A DNA stretch of 51,411 bases, taken from positions 1 to 51,411 of IMG/VR virus record IMGVR_UViG_3300008116_005907, one strand, 5' to 3'. A program made the translations under genes and the position numbers. The stretch is from a virus. The notes beneath the pieces are model-generated. The model made no database searches, was not told where the DNA came from, and worked only from the letters and a program-made list of their open reading frames with translations. Position 1 is the first letter of the stretch. Every line of letters begins with the position of its first letter. This document shows, piece after piece, positions 12,001-18,298 of this stretch.

Positions 12001-13224
12001 AGATCCGTCAGACCCTGTTGAACCTGATTCACCAGAAATACCTGAAGTACCAAAACTACCGTCAGCTCCTGAAGAACCATCTGATCCTGTTGACCCAGAT
12101 TCACCAGAAATACCAGAAGTTCCATTGGAACCATCGGCACCACTTTCACCTGAAGTACCAGTTGACCCTGATTCACCTGAAACACCTGAAGTACCATTAG
12201 AACCATCGTTACCGCTTATCCCACTTGTGCCATCAACACCATCAACACCATCAATACCATTTGTACCAGAAGTACCAGATTGACCACTCGTACCATCATT
12301 TCCTGTGCTACCAGATTCACCTGATATACCTGATGTTCCATTTGAACCATCCGCTCCTGAAGAACCATCTGAACCAGTACTACCAGATTCACCACTTACT
12401 CCTGAAGTCCCTGAAGATCCGTCATTACCTGATGTGCCATCACTACCAGTTGAACCTGATTCACCACTTATACCAGAGGTTCCGTTGGAACCATCTGCTC
12501 CTGAAGAACCGTCAGAGCCAGTTGAACCACTTTCTCCACTTATTCCTGAAGTTCCTGAAGAACCATCATTACCACTTTCACCTGATGTGCCATTACTACC
12601 ACTTTCTCCACTTAAACCTGAGGTTCCGTTACTACCATCATTACCCGATGTACCATCTGATCCTGTTGACCCAGATTCGCCAGACATCCCCGAAGTTCCG
12701 TTGGAGCCATCGGCACCGCTTTCACCTGAAGTACCAGTGCTACCTGATTCACCACTTATCCCTGAAGTTCCTGAAGAACCATCATTACCACTACTACCAT
12801 CACTACCATTACTACCTGATTCTCCAGAAACACCAGATGTACCATCAGAACCACTCAAACCCGAATAACCTGAAGTACCAGCTGTACCAGAAGTACCTGT
12901 TAATAAAGGTGAATATGAATATTCACCAGTAGCTGCATTAAACGACACAAAATAGTTCGGTGAACTATTTTCGGTCATTCCTGTAACAAATAACTCATTT
13001 AAAATATAAACACCCTTAAGATCTTGGGTGTTTTCCCACTGTCCAGTGGTATCGTTCCAAACTAAAATGTCCCCTTCATTGGGGCCACTAATTACAACGT
13101 CAGATAGATCATCTATTCCAAGATTTTCTATAACGTCTTTTATATTTTGGAAGTTAGCATCTAATTCCGCATAGGATAGTGCCCTTCCTAGATCGTCTCT
13201 AAGATAAATTGTTACTGTTGCCAT
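1..13224 (-). CDS. Giant collagen-like virion fibre protein, C-terminus beyond window
   Basis: One frame stays open from an ATG at 13224 to the window edge, giving 4,408 codons with no stop found at the places I spot-checked. The first ~108 residues are a non-repetitive head resembling phage tail-fibre N-termini (a DLSDVVISGPNEGDILVWN stretch near residues 39-57). From about residue 110 the protein is Gly-X-Y. Residues 110 to ~1,500 use D, E and N in X/Y (GES, GSD, GTS, GIN). The later part is almost only Ser/Thr/Ala/Asn/Leu triplets (GTS, GSS, GLS), where Gly is often replaced by Ala, Arg or Gln (ATS, RSS, QLS, ANS). Proline and lysine appear essentially absent, unlike animal collagen. A late-type promoter motif lies 30 nt upstream. 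Probably a trimeric fibre or adhesin on the virion; an exported surface protein is less likely because no signal peptide is seen. Confidence 0.9.
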   Translation of the reverse strand, partial: MATVTIYLRDDLGRALSYAELDANFQNIKDVIENLGIDDLSDVVISGPNEGDILVWNDTTGQWENTQDLKGVYILNELFVTGMTENSSPNYFVSFNAATGEYSYSPLLTGTSGTAGTSGYSGLSGSDGTSGVSGESGSNGSDGSSGNDGSSGTSGISGESGSTGTSGESGADGSNGTSGMSGESGSTGSDGTSGNDGSNGTSGLSGESGSNGTSGESGNDGSSGTSGISGESGSTGSDGSSGADGSNGTSGISGESGSTGSDGTSGNDGSSGTSGVSGESGSTGSDGSSGADGSNGTSGISGESGSTGNDGTSGQSGTSGTNGIDGVDGVDGTSGISGNDGSNGTSGVSGESGSTGTSGESGADGSNGTSGISGESGSTGSDGSSGADGSFGTSGISGESGSTGSDGSSGNDGSSGTSGISGESGSNGTSGISGESGSTGSDGSSGNDGSFGTSGISGESGSNGTSGESGNDGSNGTSGISGESGSTGSDGSSGNDGSSGTSGVSGESGSTGSDGSSGDNGSNGTSGESGESGSSGSTGSSGSSGINGLNGESGASGSSGTNGSDGDSGTTGVNGTSGESGSTGSDGSSGNDGSSGTSGISGESGSTGSDGSSGADGSNGTSGQSGESGSSGESGTSGESGTSGTNGVDGVDGVDGTSGISGESGSNGSNGSSGNDGSNGTSGQSGESGSTGSDGSSGNDGSFGTSGQSGESGSTGSDGSSGNDGSFGTSGQSGESGSTGSDGTSGDNGSNGTSGISGESGSTGSDGSSGNDGSNGTSGISGESGSTGSSGSSGNDGSFGTSGQSGESGSTGSDGSSGADGSFGTSGQSGESGSSGSDGSSGADGSFGTSGQSGESGSTGSDGTSGNDGSNGTSGISGESGSTGSDGSSGADGSFGTSGISGESGSTGSDGSSGNDGSSGTSGQSGESGSTGSDGSSGADGSFGTSGESGESGSSGSTGSSGSSGINGLNGESGASGSSGTNGSSGDNGSNGTSGISGESGSTGSDGSSGANGSFGTSGISGESGSTGSDGSSGNDGSNGTSGQSGESGSTGSDGSSGNDGSNGTSGISGESGSTGSDGSSGDNGSNGTSGISGESGSTGSDGTSGNDGSSGTSGISGESGSTGSDGSSGADGSYGTSGQSGESGSTGSDGSSGNDGSFGTSGISGESGSSGSDGSSGNDGSFGTSGQSGESGSSGSTGSSGSSGINGLNGESGASGSSGTNGSSGDDGSNGTSGISGESGSTGSDGSSGDNGSSGTSGVSGESGSTGSDGTSGNNGSNGTSGLSGESGSTGSDGTSGNDGSNGTSGVSGDSGSTGSNGTSGDNGSSGTSGISGESGSTGSDGTSGNEGSNGTSGISGESGSTGSDGTSGDNGSSGTSGISGESGSTGSDGSSGNDGSFGTSGQSGESGSTGSDGTSGDGGSFGTSGESGESGSSGSTGSSGSSGINGLNGESGASGSSGTNGSSGDNGSTGTSGSSGASGSTGTSGSSGDSASSGTAGSSGTSGSNGSSGESGSSGSAASSGSSATSGTIGTSGLAANSGSSATSGSSATSGSSGTNGASSNSGLSETSGSSGSSGTNGTTGVAGQSRLSFSSGSSGSSGTSGTGGNSGASASSGSSATSGTVGTSGLSASSGSAGSSATSGTSGSTGSAGSSGASATSGTSASSGSSATSGTNGTSGLSSNSGSSATSGSSATSGTSGSSGLSASSGSSATSGSSATSGTAGSSGVSSTSGTSASSGSSATSGTNGTSGLSSNSGSSATSGTSATSGTTGTSGLAGSSKTSGSSGSSGTSGSSGVDGADGISAISATSGSSGSTGTNGTGGLSSNSGSSGTSGSSATSGTVGSSGLSSSSGSSATSGTSGSTGSNGSSGASASSGTSASSGSSATSGTNGTSGLAANSGSSGSAGSSGTSATSGSSGTSGSSGASASSGTSASSGSSATSGTNGTSGLASNSGSSASSGSSATSGTAGSSGLSASSGSSASSGTSGTSGSAGSSGASASSGTSASSGSSATSGTNGTSGLSSNSGSSATSGSSATSGTSGSSGLSASSGSSATSGTSGSAGSAGSSGLSASSGTSASSGSSATSGTNGTSGLAANSGSSATSGSSATSGTSGSSGSSASSGTAGSSGNSNSSGSSGSSGSSATSGTAGTSGLSSNSGSSATSGSSATSGTAGSSGLSASSGSSATSGTSGSSGSVGSSGASASSGTSASSGSSATSGTNGTSGLSALSGSSATSGSSATSGTAGSSGLSASSGSSATSGTSGSSGTAGASGASASSGTSASSGSSATSGTNGTSGLSANSGSSATSGSSATSGSAGSSGLSASSGSSATSGTAGSTGTSGSSGASASSATSGTAGSSATSGTNGTSGLSANSGSSASSGSSATSGTAGSSGLSASSGSSATSGTSGSTGSNGSSGASASSGTSASSGSSATSGTNGTSGLSSNSGSSGTSASSGTSGTTGTVGSSANSGSSGSAGSSATSGTSGSTGSAGSSGASASSGTSASSGSSATSGTVGTSGLSQLSGSSGSAGTSATSGTSGSSGSSGSAGTDGASALSKSSGTSGSSGSSGSTGTNGTSGLAANSGSSATSGSSATSGTTGTSGSSALSSSAGSSGSSATSGTAGSSGLSALSASSGTSASSGSTGSNGTSGLAANSGSSATSGSSATSGTAGTSGLSQLSGSSGSAGTSATSGTSGSSGSSGSAGTDGASALSKSSGTSGSSGSTGTAGTNGASANSGSSATSGSSATSGTAGTSGLSQLSGSAGSAGSSATSGTSGSSGSSGSAGTSGQSANSGSSATSGSSATSGTVGTSGLSRLSGSSATAGTSGTSGTDGQSATSDTSGTSGSSGSTGTSGTDGQSALSKSSGTSGSSGSSGSAGTNGASANSGSSATSGSSATSGTAGTSGLSQLSGSSGSAGTSATSGTSGSSGSSGSAGTDGASALSKSSGTSGSSGSSGSTGTNGTSGNAGNSGLSATSGSSATSGTTGTSGTNGASANSGSSGTSASSGTTGTTGTSGSSNNSGSAGTSGSSGSSGTSGTVGASANSGSSGSSGSSATSGTAGTNGLSQLSGSSGSAGTSATSGTSGSSGSSGSAGTDGASALSRSSGTSGSSGSTGTNGTNGASANSGSSATSGSSATSGTAGTSGLSQLSGSSGSAGSSASSGTTGTSGTAGNSGLSQLSGSSASSGSSGTNGTSGLSRSSGSSGTSGSSGTNGTDGASALSRSSGTSGSSGSTGTNGTNGASANSGSSGSAGTSATSGTAGTSGLSQLSGSAGSSGSSATSGTSGSSALSGSAGSAGSSATSGTSGSSGLSASSGSAGTSASSGSTGTNGTSGLSANSGSSATSGSSATSGTAGTNGLSQLSGSSGSAGTSATSGTSGSSGSSGSSGTDGASALSRSSGTSGSSGSTGTNGTNGASANSGSSATSGSSATSGTAGTSGLSQLSGSAGSAGSSATSGTSGSSGSAGTSGQSANSGSSATSGSSATSGTVGTSGLSRLSGSSATAGTSGTSGTDGQSALSDTSGTSGSSGSTGTSGTDGQSGLSRSSGTSGSSGSTGSNGTNGASANSGSSATSGSSATSGTVGTSGLSQLSGSSGSAGTSATSGTSGSSGSSGSAGTDGASALSKSSGTSGSSGSSGSTGTNGTSGLAANSGSSGTSASSGTSGTTGTVGSSALSSSSGSSGSSGSSATSGTAGSSGLSGSAGSSATSGTSGSTGSNGTSGASANSGSSATSGSSATSGTAGTSGLGRLSGSSATAGTSGTSGTDGVSATSDTSGTSGSSGSTGTSGTDGQSSLSRSSGTSGSSGSTGTNGTNGASANSGSSATSGSSATSGTVGTSGLSQLSGSSGSAGSSATSGTSGSSGSSASSGSAGTSGQSANSGSSGTSASSGSTGTNGTAGLSGLSQLSGSSASSGSSGTTGTAGTNGLSRLSGSSATAGTSGTSGTDGVSATSDTSGTSGSAGSTGTSGTDGQSGLSRSSGSSGTSGSSGSTGTNGTSGNAGNSGLSSTSGSSATSGTTGTNGTNGASANAGSSGSSGSSATSGTAGTSGSSNNSGSAGTSGSSGSTGTNGTNGASANAGSSGTSASSGTTGTAGTNGLSQLSGSSGSAGTSATSGTSGSSGSAATSGLSANSGSSATSGSSGSTGTNGTSGQSANSGSSGSAGSSATSGTVGTSGLSRLSGSSGSSATSGTSGSSGTAGASGLSQLSGSSASSGSSGTNGTSGLSRSSGSSGTSGSSGTNGTDGASALSRSSGTSGSSGSTGTAGTIGSSNNSGSAGTSGSSATSGTVGTSGLAANSGLSVTSGTSGTSGSSGSKGTDGTAGVSGASASSGTSASSATSGTAGTSGLSQLSGSSGSAGSSASSGTTGTSGTAGASGLSQLSGSSASSGSSGTNGTSGLSRSSGSSGTS
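8841..11640 (-). repeat. Higher-order repeat blocks inside the collagen-like gene
   Basis: A near-identical block encoding GINGLNGESGASGSSG recurs with its landmark CACCATTTAAACCATTTATA at 8871, 9591, 10311 and 11571. The spacings are 720, 720 and 1,260 nt, all multiples of 180. This indicates that the fibre grew by in-frame duplication of units of several hundred nucleotides on top of the 9-nt Gly-X-Y periodicity. Confidence 0.85.
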
Positions 13225-13253
13225 TTATATATGTTAGTTTAAACTACTAACAT

Positions 13254-13260
13254 ATAAATA
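13254..13260 (-). promoter_or_regulatory. Late-type promoter motif TATTTAT for the collagen-like gene
   Basis: The sense strand reads TATTTAT 29 nt before the ATG of the collagen-like gene. The same motif in the same orientation precedes many other genes in this window. Inferred phage late promoter core. Confidence 0.6.
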
Positions 13261-13311
13261 GTATCAAATACTAATAAGGCAACAGTAACAACGTTTTTTT
13301 TTACTATTTTT

Positions 13312-15777
13312 TTATTCTGTGATGTTAACGTTTATTTTTTCACTCTTAATATTATAAGTTAAACTTATTTTACCAGATTTAGGCATTTGTTTACGTAACA
13401 TTTCGTCTGAAATCGGGTCCTCTACATATTTCTGTATGGTTCTTTGGATTTCCCTAGCCCCGTATAGTTTATTAAAACCTTTTTCCAAAATAAATTCTTT
13501 AGATTTTTTATCAATTTTAAATGTAAACCCAACATTTTTTAAGTGATTTTCAAAATCCTTTAATTGTAAATCAATAATTTTAACAACATCATCTTGTGTT
13601 AGATAATTAAAATAAACAATTTCATCCAAACGATTAATAAATTCTGGTTTAAAAGTTTTCTTAAGGTTTTTTTCAATAATACTTTTTGAGTTTACAATCG
13701 CATCCGCTTCAGAATCATTAAAACCGATTTTAGTACCAAAATCTTGAACCTCTTTCAAACCGATATTTGATGTCATGATGATAATGGTATTTTTGAAATT
13801 AATTTTTCTACCGTTAGCATCGGTTAAATAACCCTCATCAAGTAATTGAAGCATAACATTGAAAATATCTGGGTGAGCCTTTTCAATCTCATCAAATAAA
13901 ACCAAAGAATATGGTTTATTTTTAACTTTCTCCGTTAATTGACCACCTTCGTTATACCCAACATAACCTGGGGGTGCCCCAATTAACTTACTAATATTAA
14001 ATTTTTCGGAGTATTCGGACATATCGACACGGATAATAGCATCTTGAGAACCAAAAACTTTTTCAGCTAAACATTTTGCTAATTCTGTTTTACCAACACC
14101 AGTTGGTCCAATAAATAAGAATGAACCGATTGGTTTAGATTGTTTTCTAATACCAGTTCTATTTCTTTTGATTGATGAAACAACTTTATCGATTGCATCT
14201 GATTGACCAATAACACAATTAGCCAATTCACCATCCATTGATAATAATCTTGTTACCTCATTCTCAGAGACTTTACTAACAGGTATACCCGTCATCATTG
14301 ATACTACTTCGGAGATCATATCATCCGTCACAATATTTCTTTTATCATTAATCGATAACTTCCACATTGAATTTTCTTTATCTAACTCGGTAAGAATTTT
14401 TTTCTCTTGATCACGAAGCTGCGCTGCCTGCTCAAAATTTTGGGTTTTAACAACTTGTTGTTTTTGATCCTTAATCTCTTTTAACTTAAGTTCAAGATCC
14501 TTTATTTTTTGTGGTGCCTTAACCGCCACCTGAGTTCTTGAACCAGCCTCATCCATGATATCGATAGCCTTATCAGGGAATTCCCTGTTTGTGATATAAC
14601 GATCAGCCAATGCGATAATTTCATCAATAGCCTCTTCAGTGTATGTTACTTTATGGAAATCTTCGTATTTCTCTTTAATATTCATAAGGATTTCTTTAGT
14701 CTCACTTAAGATTGGTGGGTTAACCATAACTTTTTGGAATCTTCTATCTAAAGCACCATCCTTTTCAATATGCTCACGATATTCATCAAGAGTTGTTGCA
14801 CCAATACATTGGAGTTCTCCACGGGCTAATGCGGGTTTAAATACGTTTGCAGCGTCTAACGAACCCGATGAATTACCAGCACCAACAATTGTATGTAATT
14901 CATCAATGAAAAGAATCACATTTGGGTTATCTTTAGCCTCATCAACAATAGCTTTAATTCTCTCCTCAAACTGACCACGATATTTTGTACCAGCAACCAA
15001 CGATGTCATATCTAATGTTACAACACGTTTGTTCATTAGAGGCCTTGGGCAATCACCGTTCGCAATTTTAATTGCTAAACTTTCAGCGATAGCTGTCTTA
15101 CCAACACCTGGATCACCAATAAGAATCGGGTTATTTTTCTTTCTTCTTGTTAAAATTTGACAAACCCTCTCAACCTCAGATGCACGACCTATTACAGGAT
15201 CTAATTTACCTTCTTGTGCTAAAACAGTTAAATCACGACCAAAATTATCTAATGTCGGTGTTTTTGATTTAATATTTTTATTTGCCTCGTTTAATGGTTT
15301 CCTATCTCTAGGTAACTCATCATCATTAGAGAATACGCTGGCTTGTGGTGTTGATAATTGTTTAATTTTCTTAGCGATAAAAGTTTTTGTTAAACCATAT
15401 TCCTTAAAAAGTTTAACAATCGCATTATCTTTTTCCATTGAGATTAGAAAGAAAAGCTCAACAGTGATGTAGTCGGTTGGCTTTTTCCTTACGATACACT
15501 CTTTAATTATTTCTTGAAGATCTGACTCAAAAGGTAAGATACCATCTTGTTTACCATTAGATGAATCGGAAAGCCTCTTATTAATGTCATTTAAGTCATT
15601 AACCATCACATCAAAATCCAATACTTTGTTTTTGACAACCTCATAAATCATATTCTCAGTAGTAAGGATACCGAATATAACATGTTGTAACCTAAGCATC
15701 GAGTCATCATACTTAATTGCCACGGATTGCCCCCTAGTAAAGGCGCTTCTTAACTCATTTGTCATTCTTTCTTTCAT
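13312..15777 (-). CDS. clpC: ClpC-type AAA+ unfoldase (Clp ATPase)
   Basis: This 821-residue protein has the full ClpA/B/C layout. It has a Clp N domain (about 1-145), a first AAA+ module with Walker A GDPGVGKT (221-228) and Walker B VILFIDEL (287-294), and a middle segment with a UVR-like stretch ([15 protein letters not shown], near 430-445). The second AAA+ module has Walker A GPTGVGKT (near 555) and a FDEIEKAH Walker B, followed by the D2-small domain. The short middle segment with UVR fits ClpC rather than ClpB. ClpC feeds substrates to ClpP; no clpP is in this window, so it may use host ClpP or act alone. A host-type promoter lies directly upstream, suggesting early expression and a role in takeover of host proteostasis. 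A nearly complete bacterial-style ClpC on a phage is unusual. Confidence 0.93.
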   Translation of the reverse strand: MKERMTNELRSAFTRGQSVAIKYDDSMLRLQHVIFGILTTENMIYEVVKNKVLDFDVMVNDLNDINKRLSDSSNGKQDGILPFESDLQEIIKECIVRKKPTDYITVELFFLISMEKDNAIVKLFKEYGLTKTFIAKKIKQLSTPQASVFSNDDELPRDRKPLNEANKNIKSKTPTLDNFGRDLTVLAQEGKLDPVIGRASEVERVCQILTRRKKNNPILIGDPGVGKTAIAESLAIKIANGDCPRPLMNKRVVTLDMTSLVAGTKYRGQFEERIKAIVDEAKDNPNVILFIDELHTIVGAGNSSGSLDAANVFKPALARGELQCIGATTLDEYREHIEKDGALDRRFQKVMVNPPILSETKEILMNIKEKYEDFHKVTYTEEAIDEIIALADRYITNREFPDKAIDIMDEAGSRTQVAVKAPQKIKDLELKLKEIKDQKQQVVKTQNFEQAAQLRDQEKKILTELDKENSMWKLSINDKRNIVTDDMISEVVSMMTGIPVSKVSENEVTRLLSMDGELANCVIGQSDAIDKVVSSIKRNRTGIRKQSKPIGSFLFIGPTGVGKTELAKCLAEKVFGSQDAIIRVDMSEYSEKFNISKLIGAPPGYVGYNEGGQLTEKVKNKPYSLVLFDEIEKAHPDIFNVMLQLLDEGYLTDANGRKINFKNTIIIMTSNIGLKEVQDFGTKIGFNDSEADAIVNSKSIIEKNLKKTFKPEFINRLDEIVYFNYLTQDDVVKIIDLQLKDFENHLKNVGFTFKIDKKSKEFILEKGFNKLYGAREIQRTIQKYVEDPISDEMLRKQMPKSGKISLTYNIKSEKINVNITE

Positions 15778-15797
15778 GTGCGAATATATATTTTATG

Positions 15798-15828
15798 CAA
15801 AGATAGTAATAATCTTGACATAACCAAA
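15798..15828 (-). promoter_or_regulatory. Host-type (Bacteroidota) promoter for clpC
   Basis: On the minus strand TTTG is followed after 19 nt by TATCTTTG, an exact match to the Bacteroidota TTTG-N19-TAnnTTTG promoter. It lies about 20 nt upstream of the clpC ATG and is interleaved with the oppositely oriented promoter at 15815-15845. Confidence 0.85.
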
Positions 15829-15845
15829 CTTTTTTCCTACTTTTG
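15815..15845 (+). promoter_or_regulatory. Host-type promoter for the KTSC/2OG operon
   Basis: TTG (15815-15817) is followed after 20 nt by TACTTTTG (15838-15845), with the first ATG at 15861. It overlaps the clpC promoter in the opposite direction. Confidence 0.8.
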
Positions 15846-15860
15846 TTAAAAATAAATATT

Positions 15861-16112
15861 ATGGGGAAAACAACAATCTATTTTAAGGACGGTAATTTTA
15901 TCGAATACTCCGATCAGGATGTAAACAATGTTGTATCTATGATAAGTGGTAACCATTTAATTGTAACAACAAAGTCAACAGAAGAAACTGATAATGGGCC
16001 AGTTATCATTAATAATACAATTGTATATGAGTTGGATAAGATAAAAAACTTTGTAAAAATAACACCAACAATAAAATTTAACATCGAAGAAGATCATGTC
16101 AGTAACAAGTAA
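15861..16112 (+). CDS. Small protein of unknown function, first gene of KTSC operon
   Basis: An 83-residue acidic protein beginning MGKTTIYFKDGN. I chose the ATG at 15861 because a TTG 18 nt upstream overlaps the end of the promoter -7 element and could not be in the transcript. It alternates short hydrophobic strands (TIYFKDG, NHLIVTTK, NTIVYEL, KIKNFVKI), consistent with a small beta-rich fold. The stop overlaps the next gene's start by 17 nt, implying translational coupling. I do not recognise the family. Confidence 0.75.
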   Translation: MGKTTIYFKDGNFIEYSDQDVNNVVSMISGNHLIVTTKSTEETDNGPVIINNTIVYELDKIKNFVKITPTIKFNIEEDHVSNK

Positions 16113-16338
16113 ACAGTATTTGGGTGAAAACGTAGTAGTTTCGTATGAAAGCTCAAATATCAAAGAAGGTAAGTACAATACAAACACTAAAAAACTACAA
16201 GTAACATTTAATAATGGTGCAATTTATGAGTATGATGATGTGCCCCATGAAACATTTGCCGCAATGAATTTAGCTGAAAGTCAGGGTAAATATTTTAACG
16301 CTAATATAGCAAAAGCATACACCTATAGAAAAATTTAA
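16096..16338 (+). CDS. KTSC domain protein
   Basis: An 80-residue protein whose second half (residues ~18-80) matches the KTSC domain. It starts at a SSNIKEGKYNTNTKKLQV strand pair, then NGAIYEYDDVP, and ends with the characteristic GKYFNANIAKAYTYRKI. KTSC domains are named for similarity to a C-terminal part of lysyl-tRNA synthetase and occur in phages, with a suggested nucleic-acid-binding role that is not established. The ATG overlaps the end of the preceding gene. The next start is 3 nt after its stop, so it is the second gene of a tight operon. Confidence 0.85.
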   Translation: MSVTSKQYLGENVVVSYESSNIKEGKYNTNTKKLQVTFNNGAIYEYDDVPHETFAAMNLAESQGKYFNANIAKAYTYRKI

Positions 16339-16341
16339 CCT

Positions 16342-16806
16342 ATGTACGTTGATATAAGATATGAGTCAAGAGCCAACATAACCTTTCATAACATGGCTAA
16401 GGTTTCCATACGTGGTAACCAAAATTACCTTGTTAAATGGTATTATAATGATGAGTTTTTTGGTGAAATGTTTTTAAACGGTGGAACCTGGGGAGCCTAT
16501 CCGATGAATGAAATAGGGCATTGGAAAATTGAATTTTGGCAAGAGGGTAGATTAGTCTACACTTACACCAACATGCTAGAAAAAAACAATATCTTAATAT
16601 TGTTTGAAAATGACGGTAACGATTTTGGCGAATTTGCTAAAAAAGTTAAAGAATATTCAGATGACCTATCCGATAGATACGGTTGTAATACGTTTGTTTT
16701 TTTTAAAAATTCAGAATTATGTGATTTTAGTGAGCATAAAGGTATTCCATTAAGATTAAACGATGATATTAACAGTTTTAAAATTATTTATAACAAAAAA
16801 TTATGA
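16342..16806 (+). CDS. Unknown beta-rich protein, weak glycosyltransferase-N-domain resemblance
   Basis: A 154-residue protein. The first ~90 residues are rich in aromatic beta strands (NYLVKWYYND, GHWKIEFWQEG), and a stretch from ~92 (NILILFEND) begins a Rossmann-like segment. The order of a beta-sandwich followed by a FEND/KYGC-type start faintly resembles the N-terminal part of autotransporter O-heptosyltransferases, but no catalytic domain follows, so I would not assign that activity. The stop TGA overlaps the ATG of the oxygenase gene (ATGA), so the two are translationally coupled. Confidence 0.75.
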   Translation: MYVDIRYESRANITFHNMAKVSIRGNQNYLVKWYYNDEFFGEMFLNGGTWGAYPMNEIGHWKIEFWQEGRLVYTYTNMLEKNNILILFENDGNDFGEFAKKVKEYSDDLSDRYGCNTFVFFKNSELCDFSEHKGIPLRLNDDINSFKIIYNKKL

Positions 16807-17471
16807 CGGATAATTTAATTAAAATATACGAAAAAGCCATCCCAAAAGAAGTTTGTGAGTTTATAATAAATGAGTTTGAAACTTCTAAAAATCAAATGGA
16901 AGGTATTAGTGGGGCTGGTGTAAATAAGTTGGTAAAATCCTCAACAGATTTGATGATCCATTTAAATTTAGACAACCCAAATTGGTTATACATTTATGAT
17001 TACTTGAGAGAAAATTTATTAGGTAATTTGGTTGATTACATTGAATGTAACAGTTTCATGACAATGACAGGTGGTTTTGCCACTAAAGCTTCTGCCGTTA
17101 GGACGGCCCAATCTTGTTACATGGCTGGTAGTAACGGCCAACCCCACATGCAAATGCAGAGGTACATTGACGACCAAGGTTATTACGCTTGGCACCACGA
17201 AAATGAGGGTGGAACAACATCAAAAAGGGAGTTGTTTTTTATCTACTATTTAAATGATGTTGATAGTGGTGGTGAGACCGAATTCAAGTTCAACCCACTT
17301 AAAGTCAACCCAGAAGTTGGTAAATTAGTTATAGCACCAGCTTTATGGACACATAAACATCGTGGTAACCCACCGCAAAATGGTCAGTATAAATATATCA
17401 TCACTGGTTGGATTGAAAAAAAGGATGAACACTATATTTCTGAAGAATTTGAGGAAGATTACCTAATTTAA
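16803..17471 (+). CDS. 2-oxoglutarate/Fe(II) oxygenase, prolyl-4-hydroxylase type
   Basis: A 222-residue protein with the double-stranded beta-helix signature of 2OG-Fe(II) oxygenases. The proximal metal pair is H131-x-E133 (YYAWHHENEG) and the distal His is in WTHKHRGNPP (184/186). A C-terminal GQYKYIITGWI strand carries the co-substrate-binding region, and FFIYYLND plus GGETEF are typical of prolyl-4-hydroxylase-like members. The acidic ligand is Glu rather than the usual Asp, so activity should not be taken for granted. Phage members of this family are widespread and their substrates mostly unknown. Last gene of the operon that starts at 15861. A collagen-like protein is encoded 3.6 kb away, but its repeats have almost no proline. 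Confidence 0.85.
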   Translation: MTDNLIKIYEKAIPKEVCEFIINEFETSKNQMEGISGAGVNKLVKSSTDLMIHLNLDNPNWLYIYDYLRENLLGNLVDYIECNSFMTMTGGFATKASAVRTAQSCYMAGSNGQPHMQMQRYIDDQGYYAWHHENEGGTTSKRELFFIYYLNDVDSGGETEFKFNPLKVNPEVGKLVIAPALWTHKHRGNPPQNGQYKYIITGWIEKKDEHYISEEFEEDYLI

Positions 17472-17484
17472 CCGAAAATACAGA

Positions 17485-17491
17485 TATTTAT
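17485..17491 (+). promoter_or_regulatory. Late-type promoter motif TATTTAT
   Basis: TATTTAT lies 5 nt upstream of the ATG at 17497, flanked by a small inverted repeat (CAGATA/TATCTG). The spacing implies a nearly leaderless mRNA. Confidence 0.5.
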
Positions 17492-17496
17492 CTGAT

Positions 17497-18240
17497 ATGG
17501 ACAATATTTTAAAAAGTTTTACTGTTCGACCTAGCTTATATTCAGATATTTGGGAAAACCCGTCATCTGATAATTTTAAGGAAATAAAACTTAAAAAAGA
17601 GATTAGAGAACGTTTAATTGCGATAGCAAAAGATTTTATTGAAAGTTTTGGTATTGATAGTTTTGCTATTGAAGATATTTTGTTTGTTGGTAGTTTAGCT
17701 AATTACAATTGGTCAGAGTATTCTGATATTGATTTACACATTGTTGTAGATAAAAAAGCTGTTAATGATGATAATATTTTAGTTGATGAATTTTTTACGG
17801 CTAAAAAAGAGTTATATAACCTAAAACATGATATAAAAATCAAGGGGTTTGATGTTGAGTTATATGTCCAGGATGTTGAAGAGGTTTTGGATGCAGCCGA
17901 TGGTATATATAGCATACTTTATAGTAAATGGAGAAAAGAACCCAGTAAACAAAAACCAGAGATAAATAAAAAAGATATTGTTAAAAAGGTAAAAGAATTT
18001 GATAAAAAATTAAACGACATCGCCAATGAAAAAGATGCGGATGCTAAGATTTTAAAATTAAAAAAATTAAAAGAAAAGATTAGAGCATATAGAAAAAGCG
18101 GTTTAAACTCAACGGGTGAGTTCAGTACTGAGAATTTGGTTTTTAAATATTTAAGAAGATCTGGGTATATGGATAAATTAGCTGATATGGGTATTGATGT
18201 CAAAGATGAATTTTTATCCCTAGAAAATCTGGAATATTGA
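17497..18240 (+). CDS. Pol-beta-superfamily nucleotidyltransferase
   Basis: A 247-residue protein. The nucleotidyltransferase core is visible as FVGSLANYNWSEYSDIDL: G65-S66 followed by the metal-binding D77-x-D79, with a third acidic position in FDVELYVQD. The C-terminal ~110 residues are Lys/Glu-rich and helical (KKVKEFDKKLNDIANEKD), followed by a compact ending. The family transfers nucleotides to proteins, RNA or small molecules; substrates of phage members are largely unknown. It has its own late-type promoter, so it is separated transcriptionally from the upstream oxygenase. Confidence 0.85.
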   Translation: MDNILKSFTVRPSLYSDIWENPSSDNFKEIKLKKEIRERLIAIAKDFIESFGIDSFAIEDILFVGSLANYNWSEYSDIDLHIVVDKKAVNDDNILVDEFFTAKKELYNLKHDIKIKGFDVELYVQDVEEVLDAADGIYSILYSKWRKEPSKQKPEINKKDIVKKVKEFDKKLNDIANEKDADAKILKLKKLKEKIRAYRKSGLNSTGEFSTENLVFKYLRRSGYMDKLADMGIDVKDEFLSLENLEY

Positions 18241-18260
18241 TATTTTCCTCTTTTTGCTTA

Positions 18261-18267
18261 TATTTAT
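18261..18267 (+). promoter_or_regulatory. Late-type promoter motif TATTTAT
   Basis: TATTTAT is located 31 nt upstream of the ATG at 18299, in the gap after the nucleotidyltransferase gene. Confidence 0.55.
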
Positions 18268-18298
18268 AAGAAGAATAATTATTTTAAATAACTAAGAT

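Noticed and set aside
1-12900. Repeats read as a CRISPR array or minisatellite
   Set aside because: Units of 9 nt are contiguous, in frame and translated; there are no constant repeats separated by unique spacers of similar length.
13225-13311. Promoter-like or terminator structure between the fibre gene and clpC
   Set aside because: The TATTTAT motif is annotated; the inverted repeat TATGTTAGT/ACTAACATA (13229-13254) is visible but lies in the fibre leader and has no T tract in the clpC direction, so I do not call it a terminator.
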